Below are positions 55,693 through 64,000 of a stretch of DNA of 64,000 bases, in pieces. Source of the DNA: Hymenopus coronatus (Eukaryota > Arthropoda > Insecta > Mantodea > Hymenopodidae); the NCBI GenBank assembly GCA_030762935.1, contig CM060893.1, forward strand, positions 7,174,001 through 7,238,000, read 5' to 3'. Numbering within the stretch: position 1 is the stretch's first letter; each line of letters opens with the position of its first letter. The notes beneath the pieces are model-generated. The model saw only the letters and a list, made by a program, of their open reading frames with translations. It did no database searches and was not told the origin of the DNA. The translations under genes were made by a program, and so were the position numbers.

Positions 55693-56423
55693 ACTTTCAC
55701 ATGAATTTCTCTACAACAAATTATTCTTAAAAAGCTTATATTTATTTCATACTAACCAAAAAAATAGCAGAAATAGTCTTATTACTTGCTTCCTTGTAAG
55801 TAGAAGCGTAATAAGGGAGTACCATAGGTTCCTGTATGAGAAAAGTAAAAGATTTTCAAAGCAGAAACCAAAAGCAAGGAATGTCTCAAAAACGATGAAC
55901 TCCACGAAAAAAAACGTATATAGATAAATTGTGTGTTTTAACGTACTCTACATTTATTGTGCAATAAGTTTTTGTCTATCTCTTAAGGTTTAGCAGTTAT
56001 GCAAAATTCAGTAAAATTCATCCACAATAAAGTAGTCTTTAGAGGCTATTCCCAGAAAATTCAAGATATGCGTTTTATTTGTCAGGTAAATATCTTTAAT
56101 ATATGATATTTTAATCAAAATCGTTAGAGCCATTTTTGAGAAAATGAAAATTTTCGAAAAAAGTTCCATGTAAAAGGTAGTTTGGGGTGGGGGAATTTTT
56201 CTCAAAATCTTCATGTGGCATCCCTGGAAGATGCTAAAGTTAAATATCAAGTTTGCTATGAGTTATCGTTTTCACAGACACATGGAATTTTTTCTGAAAA
56301 TGCTTTTTTTTTTATACAGGGGACACTAAAACTTACATTTCCATTAAAATCTCGGTATCAAAATTTTGGATGGAGTGCAACACCTTCTCTATACATTATG
56401 TACATAGTACGTATAGAGAAAGT
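55693..56423 (+). repeat. HINE-like repeat, subfamily A, internal deletion
   Basis: 5' end decayed (CTTTCACATGAATTTCTCTA). The deletion falls between ACCATAGGTT and CCTGTATGAG. Ends GTACGTATAGAGAAAGT. Confidence 0.85.
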
Positions 56424-56655
56424 AAACATCATTTATGCTTCTATTTACTTTATGATAAACAGCAGAAATGGTCTTATTGCATGCCTCTTAGTAAGTAGAA
56501 GGAAAATAAGAGATTACACTAGGCTAAAGCGATTATCAAATTGTTTATGATATGCTATGTGAAACATTTGATATTCGGTTCTCTTTTGCATTACCGGGAG
56601 TAAAACAAAGGAGATGAAACGAAAAGACTTCCACTTTAAGCAGTTTAAAATTGGA
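56424..56655 (+). repeat. HINE-like repeat, 5' part of a diverged copy
   Basis: CTTCTATTTACTTTATGATA, AGCAGAAATGGTCTTATTGC, GGGAGTAAAACAAAGGAGAT; resembles 44753-45071. Confidence 0.7.
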
Positions 56656-56803
56656 TTTTTTTTTTTTTTTTTTTTTTTTGTAGCTTAACGTTCTTTAAGC
56701 TGGTTGGTCATATCGGACGATGAATGAAATTTGTGCTAAGCGAGATTCGAATTCACGACCTGTTGAATTTGAGGCAGACACGCTACCACCACACTACCCA
56801 GTA
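56656..56803 (-). repeat. SINE family 2, internally deleted
   Basis: T-run 56656-56679, then AGCTTAACGTTCTTTAAGCT. B-box complement GAGATTCGAATTC and head complement CACGCTACCACCACACTACC. Confidence 0.75.
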
Positions 56804-56823
56804 AATAAAAGAAAATTATTTTT

Positions 56824-57025
56824 ACTTTCTCTACACGTACTATGTACTAAGTGAATAGGGTAGGTATTGCATTCTACCCAAAATTCGATACCGAGATTTC
56901 ACCGGAAAAATTTACGTTTTTAGGGTCTCTTGTATAAAAAAAAACCAACACATTTTTATAAAAAGGTCCGTGTATGTCCGTGAACACGATAACTCAAAAA
57001 CTAAAAGTAGCTAAAATGCCAAACT
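56824..57025 (-). repeat. HINE-like repeat, 3'-end part
   Basis: Starts ACTTTCTCTACACGTACTAT and stops at AAAATGCCAAACT, where a SINE begins. Confidence 0.8.
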
Positions 57026-57243
57026 CACATTCAAAAGGTCGTGAGTTTGAATCTCGTTTAGGGTGAGTTACCCGGATAAGGTTCTTTTCGGGGTTTTCCC
57101 TTATCCTGGGAAGACGAATGTCGAATAACTGTAAGGTTCATGGACCCCGAGATCATTTGAGTGTCATTTCAGCAATTGCATTCATCGACCGATATGACCA
57201 ATCAGGTTAAAGGACGTTAAAAGCTACAAAAAAAAAAAAAAAA
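57026..57243 (+). repeat. SINE family 2, 5'-truncated, with poly-A tail
   Basis: B-box region GTCGTGAGTTTGAATCTCG, body GGGTGAGTTACCCGGATAAG, tail AGGACGTTAAAAGC followed by an A-run at 57227-57244. Confidence 0.85.
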
Positions 57244-57269
57244 AAGACTCAAAAAGGAAAATTCGATAC

Positions 57270-57393
57270 CACTATGGATGACTGGCTGGAATTAATGGCG
57301 GGGGAAACCGGAGAAAACTTACCCAGACGTTTCGACCACAAAAATCGCACATACCGTCCCCTGGGATAGAACCCGGGCCGCCTGGTTAGGAGA
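57270..57393 (-). repeat. SINE family 1, partial
   Basis: TGGCGGGGGAAACCGGAGAA and B-box complement GGGATAGAACCCGGG. Confidence 0.75.
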
Positions 57394-57967
57394 AAGTAAA
57401 TATTACTAGTTTAAAATCGAAAAAGTATTTTATAAACATTGCCTAAAGGCACATGAAATGTAGCTATAAATATGTTAATAGGTTTCCATTTCTAAGTCAA
57501 GCCTGGTGTGTACGTCAGCGCTCTCTGTTGTTCAATTATTTTTGACGTCTCATTGTCAGTAACCTTTGTTACAGCAATTGCCCTTTGTAAGCACACATGG
57601 GAATTTGAAAAGGGCTTTATGTCGGAAATACCCCGTATTGATAAACAATTAGCCGAACTGATGCTGGAATTATTCACAATTTCATTGGGGAGGGACTCAA
57701 AGGGGCGGAAAAAGATAACGGGAAATTACACTCTCCGGAATAAACTATTCAAAAGTACACAAATTGCCTGTTCATATATGCATATACTGAAACATATGAC
57801 GGGCTTAAGAGCAGTTGGCAGCACTGACGTAAACACCAAAATTATATGACGTCTGTTGTTACGAGCAAACACAATAGTATATAGCGTACTAAGAACTGTA
57901 AGTTATACTTATCAGGCCAGGAATGTATATGGGAATACGAGTTCTGATAAGTAACTTACTTGAAAAA
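57394..57967. other. Unassigned stretch with a 113-codon open frame
   Basis: The frame 57508-57849 (plus) starts with a hydrophobic segment and continues KLAEL/KHMTGL-like sequence, but matches no family I know. No promoter or splice partner is visible. Confidence 0.3.
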
Positions 57968-58783
57968 TCTGTAAAACAAATCTGCAACAAATTATTGTTA
58001 AAAAGCTTATGTTTCTATTTACTTCACGCTAATCGAGAAAAAATTAGCAGAAATAGTCTTATTGCTTCCTTGTAAGTAGAAGCGCAATAAGGGAGTAACA
58101 TAGGTTAAAGTGAAAGCCAAAAGCTGGTTGCTATGTGACTTAAGTTCCTTTGTTTGTATGGACACGAGCTGACAAATTTCTGTATGAGAAAAGTAAAAGT
58201 ATTTTTTAATCTGAAACCAATAACAAGGAATATCTCAAAAACGATCTACTCCATGGAAAAAATGTATATTACATAAATATTGTGTTTTAACGTGCTCTAC
58301 ATTTTTGTGTAGTAAGTTTTTGTCCATCTCTTACGGTTTAGCAGTTATGCAAAATTCCGTAAAATTCATCCAGAATAAAGTAGTCTTCAGAGGCTATTCC
58401 CAGAAAATTCAAGATATACATTTTATTTGTCAGGTAAATATCTTTAATATACGAAATTTTAATCAAAATCGTTAGAGCCAGTTTTGAGAAAATCAAGATT
58501 TTTGAAAAAAAGTTACATGTAAAGGGTAGCTGGGGGTGGGGGGATTTTTCTCAAAATCTTCGTGTCGCATCCCTGGAAGTTTGCCATTTTACCGACATTT
58601 CGTTTTTGAGTTATCGTGTTCACAGACACACGGACACACACACACGGACCTTTTTCCGAAAATGTTTTTTTTAGATAAAAAGGACCCTAAAACATATATT
58701 TCTGGTGAAATCTCGGTATCGAATTTTTTGGTGGAGTGCAATACATTCTCTATACACTATATACATAGTGCCTATAGAGAAAT
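57968..58783 (+). repeat. HINE-like repeat, subfamily A, 5' shortened
   Basis: TCTGTAAAACAAATCTGCAA (about 30 nt of the 5' end missing). Ends GTGCCTATAGAGAAATT. Confidence 0.85.
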
Positions 58784-59252
58784 TAAAAACAATTGAACAT
58801 AAAATATTGTAAACATGACATAAAACTCACAAAATGTCGGCAGATTTTGTGAATAAACTACAAATATTGCCTCAGGGTGCAATACAATACCTTCTCTACA
58901 TAGTACGTGTAGAGAAAGTAAAAACTATGGTATTCTGATATAACCTTGAATGGAAAGTGTTCTCTAATCAGTGCTCCATGTTGTAATACCAAACTTTCTC
59001 TCCTGTAATATCACGCTCGATGACAAACTGTCGTTCCTTTTCTGCTCTGTATTAAGCTAACACAACTTTCATTTTCAGCGTTTAGCAAAAACCGGAAATG
59101 GGAAGCAATTTCCGTTAAATCGCTACACGTGCATCTGCAGCCACGCCTCGCATGTTGGTAGCTCCGGGGGGGCTCTGCGCTTGTCTTTCTTGGGGCGATA
59201 TAGAATAGTTCCCATCATCACTGAGACAGGAAAGAATTAGATTTGATGTATT
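58784..59252. other. Unassigned stretch with a HINE 3'-end fragment
   Basis: 58868-58919 is a short hairpin-end fragment (CAATACCTTCTCTACATAGT). The remainder, with a GC-richer part at 59090-59190, is unrecognised. Confidence 0.5.
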
Positions 59253-59398
59253 ACTTTCTCTTCAATCTACCCATTATATGTATATACCCGTATATTTCAT
59301 GCCTAAATTTCACACAAAATATATCTTTTGATATCCCCGAATCTTAGGAAAGGTTCTTGGGTATGTACGTGTGCGGATACAGCATAGTCCAAAAGAAA
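59253..59398 (-). repeat. HINE-like 3'-end fragment, degenerate
   Basis: Starts ACTTTCTCTTCAATCTACCC and ends in AGCATAGTCCAAAAGAAAAA immediately before the next copy. Confidence 0.65.
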
Positions 59399-61004
59399 AA
59401 TCTGATCTGTTTCATTCACATGACTTTGTCTACATCTCCGATACGTACTATTATTAAAGTATTCTGTAAGTAGACGCGAAATAAGTGATAGGTTAAAGTG
59501 ATAGTCAAAAGCTGGTTGCTATGCTACTGAAGTTCCTTTGTTTGTATGAACTGGAGTTGACAAATTCCTGTTAAGTTTTTCGAAGCTGAAACCAAAAACA
59601 AGGAATATCTAAAACATCTGATGTGTTACACTCACGTGACTTTCTCTAGCTGCTCTACAAACCTCCTACAAAAGATTATTCTTCTTTGTACACAATGCTA
59701 ATCAAGATAAATGTTAGCAGAATGTTATTACTTAGTTCCTTATAAGTAGAAGAGAATAAGGGAATGCACTATGCTAAAGTGATTGTCAAATGTTTTAAAA
59801 GCAATCGCTATGCATGGCCAGGAGTAGAACAAAAGAAAAACAGACACTTCCTGTGTGAGAAAAGTTTAAGTACTTCACAATTGAAACCAATAACAAGGAA
59901 TATCTCGAAAACGGTTACCTCCACAACAAAAACGTAAAGGACAAAAATTGGGTGTTTTGCGATGAGATATATTTTTTGTGTGGTACGGTTTTTTTTTTTT
60001 TTTTTTTTTCTTTTCCCTATCTCTTACGGTTTAGCAGTTAAGCAAAATTCATCCAGAATAAAGAGGTCTTCAGAGGCTATTCCCAAAAAATTCGAGATAT
60101 ACATTTTATTTCGGACATAAATAGTTTTAATATACGAGATTTTAATCAAAATCGTTAGAGCTATTTCTAAGAAAATCAAAATTTTCGAAATTTTTTCCAT
60201 GTAAAGGGTAGTTTGTGGTTGGGGAATTTTTTTGAACATCTTCGTGTTGCATTCTTGGAAGATACTAAACCTAATTACCAAGTTTGGTATTTATATCGGT
60301 CCTCTTGTTTTGGGGTTATGCAGTCCACAGACACACACACACGGACCTTTTTTAAAAATGCTTTTTTTGGACGCAGGGGACCCCAAAACTTATTTCCGGT
60401 GAAATCTGGTAACGAATTTTAGGGTGCATTACAATACCTTCTCTATCCCTAACCTACATATGGGGCTAGAGAAAGTAAAAACGATCAACACCACGCAAAA
60501 AATGTATGCAACATAAATTGTGTGTTTTAATGTGCTCTACATTTTTGGTGTGGTAAGTTTTTATCCACTGCTTACGGTTTAGTAGTTAACGCAAAATTTC
60601 GTAAAATTCACTCAGAATAAAGTAGTCTTCAGAGGCTATTCCCAGAAAATTCAAAATATACATTTTATTTGTCAGGTAAATATCTTTAATACAAGATTTT
60701 TTGAGAAAATCAAAATTTTGGAAATAAGTTCCATATAAACGGTAGTTTGGAGTTGGGGAATTTTCTCAAAATCTTCGTGTCGCATCCCTGGAAGATGCTA
60801 AACTTAAATACTAAATTTGGTTTTATACCGACTTTTCGTTTTTGATTTATAGTGTTCACGGACACGCGGAAATTTTTTTTGAAAATACTTTTTTTGGATA
60901 CAGGGGACCCTAAAACGTATATTTCCGTTGAAATCTCGGTATCGAATTTTTTGGTGGAGTGCAATACCTTCTCTATACATTATGTACATGGTATGTGTAG
61001 AGAA
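59399..61004 (+). repeat. HINE-like repeat, subfamily A, split by a nested subfamily B copy
   Basis: 5' part 59399-59616 (TCTGATCTGTTTCATTCACA to GGAATATCTAAAAC) and 3' part 60477-61004 (AAAAACGATCAACACC to GTATGTGTAGAGAA). In unbroken relatives these join as GGAATATCTCAAAAACGATC. Confidence 0.9.
59617..60476 (+). repeat. HINE-like repeat, subfamily B, nested full length
   Basis: Starts TCTGATGTGTTACACTCACG and ends with a B hairpin (CTCTATCCCTAACCTACATA, TGGGGCTAGAGAAAGT). T-run at 59990-60010. Confidence 0.9.
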
Positions 61005-61260
61005 TCTGCTATCTAATTGACGCTAATCAAAATAAAATTAGCAGAAACGTTCTAATTACTTACTTCCTTTGTAAGTAGAAGGGAAGTAAGGGAATATACT
61101 ACGCCAAATCAATAGTCAAATGTTTTAAAAGCTGGTTGTCGTGTGATTGAAGTTCCTTTGTTTGTATGGCCAGAAGTTGAACCTTCCCATAGGAGAAAAG
61201 TATACGTGTTTTAAAACAAACACTTAACAAGGTATGTCAGAAACGGTCACTTCTACAAAA
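61005..61260 (+). repeat. HINE-like 5' part, diverged
   Basis: ACGCTAATCAAAATAAAATT, AGCAGAAACGTTCTAATTAC, TTTGTTTGTATGGCCAGAAG. Confidence 0.7.
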
Positions 61261-61309
61261 AACAGCATATAATATAAAATATCATAAATATTGTAAATTG
61301 ATTAAATTA

Positions 61310-61543
61310 TTGAAAATTAAAGAATTGCATGATAAATAAAATACACACCTTGAATTTTCTAGGAATAGCCTCTGAAAACCTCTTTATTCTGAATGGCTTT
61401 TGCTAAATTTTACTTAGCTGATAAATCCTAATAATAATCCTAATAAATTTGTAAATCTCGTTAAAACACATAATTTAGGTGATGTGATTTTTACTTTTTC
61501 TACAGTACAATGTACATATAGAAGACAGAGATTTCAGCGAAAA
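61310..61543 (-). repeat. HINE-like fragments, minus
   Basis: 61325-61490 matches the middle block (ATAAATAAAATACACACCTT, TAGGAATAGCCTCTGAAAAC). 61493-61543 is a hairpin-end remnant (ACTTTTTCTACAGTACAATG). Confidence 0.6.
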
Positions 61544-62187
61544 TACGAGAGCAGTTTTTTTTCAACCTGCGATAGGCTATAAACAAAAAGTTCATAGAAA
61601 ACAATTATTTTATTACTAAAAGTTTTGTACACTTATGGTTACTTTTCAACATAATCACCGAAAAGATTGAGACATTTATCGTACCTGCCACAAGCTTTGC
61701 AATACCCGCTTCAAAAAATGTTGCCGCCAATGATTTCAACTGAGCATTGACGTTGTTTTGAAGATCTTCGTTGGTTTGATAGTGCTGCAACTGGGTGCCA
61801 GGTCAGGACTGTACGGCGGATGATCGAAAATGTCCCATTGAAGTTGTTGAAGGAGCCGATGGGTTGTGTGGACGAGCGTTGTCACGGATCAACACAATTC
61901 CTGAAGTCAGCATTCCTCTTCGTTTGTTTTGAATGGCTCTCCGCAAACGTCGTAAAGTACGAAGATCTTCAAAACAACGTCAATGCTCATTTGAAATCAT
62001 TGGCAGCAACGTTTTTTGAAGCGGGTATTGCAAAGCTTGTGCACAGGTACGATAAATGTCTCAATCTTTTCTGTGATTATGTTGAAAAGTAACCATAAGT
62101 GTACAAAACTTTTAGTAATAAAATAATTGTTTTCTATGAACTTGTGTTTTATATAGCCTGTCGAGGTGGAAAAGAAAACGGCCCTAA
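61544..62187. pseudogene. Palindromic mariner relic: two 3' ends, tail to tail
   Basis: The left unit (61544-61960) is minus-oriented: TLRRLRRAIQNKRRGMLTSG and IVLIRDNARPH (second catalytic Asp region), then in a shifted frame HRLLQQLQWDIFDHPP-like sequence, then the C-terminus LKSLAATFFEAGIAKLV. From about 61962 to 62187 the same C-terminus and 3' UTR recur in plus orientation (NNVNAHLKSLAATFFEAGIA, KLVHRYDKCLNLF, ending DYVEK). The arms, about 61570-61766 and 61962-62160, are nearly identical in complement. The left end TACGAGAGCAG looks like a mariner terminus; the right end is decayed. There is no HTH region. Inactive. Confidence 0.75.
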
Positions 62188-62520
62188 ATGTAGAGCATCA
62201 GAATTGTTTTAAATGCAATAATTTTATGATTACTACTTTGATGGGATATCTGTGTTGTTCCTTCTACAAGCAGTTGCTATGGGAATCAAACTATTGTTTG
62301 CAGCTCCTCGTTAACATTGCCAATCAATCACACACACTGCTGTATGTCATGGAGTACAGGTTATAAGCATTTCTAATTTCACTGCTTGTGTTAGCATGGC
62401 CTTAAATCAATCTGTTAATATTTTAGTTTCGGTACACAACATATTCTATATGACACAAATATTCGATTCTGAAATTCCATTCAAAGTACCAGGGGCGTTC
62501 AACATATCCTTGGTAAAAAA
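62188..62520. other. Unassigned stretch
   Basis: No open frame or repeat recognised. Confidence 0.4.
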
Positions 62521-62690
62521 TCTGATGTGTTCCGTTCACATGACTTTCTCTACAACTCTGCAATAAATTATTGTTAAAAAGCTTATGCTTCTAGTTACTT
62601 CCTGGTAATCGAGAAAAAATTAGCAGAAAAAGTCTTATTACTTGCTTCCTTGTAAGTAGAAGCGAAATAAGGGAGTAACATAGGTTAAAG
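62521..62690 (+). repeat. HINE-like repeat, 5' part, interrupted by hAT
   Basis: Starts TCTGATGTGTTCCGTTCACA and stops at ACATAGGTTAAAG, where the hAT terminus begins. Intact relatives continue TGATAGTCAAAAGC. Confidence 0.9.
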
Positions 62691-64000
62691 CAGTGTTTCC
62701 CAACCTTTTGCAGTTCACGGCACCCTTGGGAATAACATTACACACCAGGGGCACCCTTCCTTGAATAAAAAGAAAATTAAGCTTAATATGTTAATTTATT
62801 GAAATATTATATAATAATAACGTACACAATAACATAATACAGTAAAATTTACTACAATCACTGAGTAAAAATACATCAATAAATTTTGTTCGCTTAATGA
62901 TTAATGTGAAACTTGTGATTGATGCTTAGAGCACAGATATGTGATGTCGGGTCTTACAGTTGACAGTGAAACACGCAAATCATCCTCAAGGTTATTCAGT
63001 CTATTTCTTGCTTTGCATTTTATTGTCACCATAGCAGAGAAGGCTTTCTCGCATAGATAGGATGTTGAAAAGAGCAAAAGTGCGTTAATTGCTTTCTTTA
63101 TTAGGTTAGGGTACTCCTCTCTCCGTTGAAGCCAAAAACTAGCCACCGACGCCTCACTCTTGGTGAACTTACCTTTGAGTGTGGAATCAGCACAAAGATC
63201 AATAAATTCATCTCGTTCGCAAGCAGTGAAATCTATTTCCTCTGCCCTATCTACGAAATCAAATGGTGAGACAACCCAGTCGAGATTCGTAGTGGAAATA
63301 GTTGCAAACTACGCATCTATTGCATCTTGCAATCTTGATAAGTGATCACAAATGCGGTCTTTCAGCTTACCCAGATCTTTATCTCCTGCCACATTAAGAA
63401 GAGATGGAAAGTTCGACAAATCTCCTTTTTGAACTGCATACTTCCAAGAACCAAGTTTTTTTTTTAAACCTTTCATTTTATTGGTTGAGGAGATTATTGT
63501 TTCATGTCGACCCTGCATCGAAACATTCGGTTCATTCAGCTTATGAAAAATATCTGCCAGATACGACAGTTCAAAACACCAAGAATCACTTAGTAAGAGC
63601 TCATGAAATGTGTCTTGATTTTCATCCTTAAAAAAAGGTTTTAGCTGTTCTTTAAGTTCGAGAAGCCGGTCCAATACACGCCCCCGCGACAACCACCTTA
63701 CTTCTGTGTGAAGTAACAAAGAGGTATGAGCTGCATCCGTTGCGCGACATAACTGTTCAAAAATTCTGCACTTTAAAGGTCGAGACTTCATATAGTTCAC
63801 CATTTTCACAACTTGGTTAAACACTTCAGCAAAATCTTCATTACACGCTTTCACGACTAATGCCTCTCTGTGCAGAAAACAGTGAGTTATAATAATGGAT
63901 GGATTTTCATTGAGAGCTCTGGCAGTAAAACCTTTAATTTTCCCAGACATAGATGGTGCACCATCTGTACATATACCACAACAGTCTTTCCATGAAAGAT
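62691..64000 (-). mobile_element. hAT-family DNA transposon (Charlie/ZBED-like), left end and 3' half
   Basis: Begins CAGTGTTTCCCAACCTTTTG, the terminal sequence type of Charlie-like hAT elements, and continues GGCACCCTTGGGAATAAC. The transposase lies in minus orientation and runs off the window. Expected 8-bp target duplication GGTTAAAG (62683-62690). Confidence 0.85.
62901..64000 (-). pseudogene. hAT transposase (ZBED5/SCAND3-like), one stop, partial
   Basis: Family role: cut-and-paste transposase with an RNase H-like core and a C-terminal dimerisation region. The frame is open from the window edge. It reads CCGICTDGAPSMSGKIKGF (CTDGA holds a catalytic Asp), THCFLHREALVVK, LLLHTEVRWLSRGRVLDRL, a TAG stop at 63309-63311, then in the same frame LDWVVSPFDFVDRAEEIDFT and SEASVASFWLQRREEYPNL. 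The C-terminal block follows (LLLFSTSYLCEKAFSAMVTI, RLNNLEDDLRVSLS) up to the stop at 62901-62903. Apart from the one TAG, no other break is visible over 1.1 kb, so decay is recent or slight. The N-terminal half, with any BED finger, lies beyond the window. Confidence 0.9.

Noticed and set aside
57508..57849. 113-codon open frame as a gene
   Set aside because: No recognisable domain, promoter, splice partner or repeat coding relation; it could be chance in a 570-bp unassigned gap.

Overview
The window looks like a piece of a large, AT-rich, transposon-filled arthropod genome, most probably an insect. The evidence is mariner DD34D and hAT transposase remains, tRNA-derived SINEs, LINE tails, and one spliced gene whose promoter has a TATA box plus a TCAGT initiator. 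I cannot name the species.

Only one host gene is well supported. It encodes a secreted, cysteine-free, low-complexity protein of 313 residues. A 36-nt first coding exon (35923-35958) lies directly behind a TATA/initiator promoter. A 5.6-kb intron full of repeats follows, then the main exon (41568-42473) and an AATAAA signal. Splicing in phase 0 assembles a signal peptide from both exons. The product resembles cuticle or extracellular-matrix structural proteins in style, but I recognise no named family.

Most of the rest is one non-coding repeat family, present in about 60 whole or broken copies on both strands. My hand sum of the intervals is roughly 39 of 64 kb. Full copies are 826-880 bp. 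In the orientation I call '+', a copy begins TCTGATGTGTTCCATTCACA and ends with a 38-45 nt hairpin running to GTAGAGAAAGT. The motif ACTTTCTCTACA occurs about 20 nt inside the 5' end and, inverted, exactly at the 3' end. Most junctions are flanked by T on both sides (TT target). A (CA)n microsatellite sits about 130 bp from the 3' end. Asymmetric inverted repeats, a 3' hairpin, a TT target and an internal microsatellite are what is known for Helentron-associated elements (HINE/DINE-1 type), so I call it HINE-like. That class assignment is inference. Subfamily A (about 830 bp) and subfamily B (about 860 bp, hairpin with CCCTATG/CATATGGGG) are distinguishable.

Into and between these copies are inserted: mariner relics (11111-11773, 24040-25300, 50197-50933, and three palindromic ones at 1887-3271, 48487-49663 and 61544-62187); several tRNA-derived SINE families; three LINE 3' fragments; and, at the right edge, a hAT element (62691 to beyond the window) whose transposase frame is broken by a single visible stop.

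Layout: 0.1-35 kb repeat mosaic with short unassigned single-copy stretches; 35.3-42.6 kb the secreted-protein gene; 43-61 kb repeat mosaic; 61.5-62.2 kb palindromic mariner; 62.7-64 kb hAT. No tRNA or rRNA gene, CRISPR array or operon is seen.
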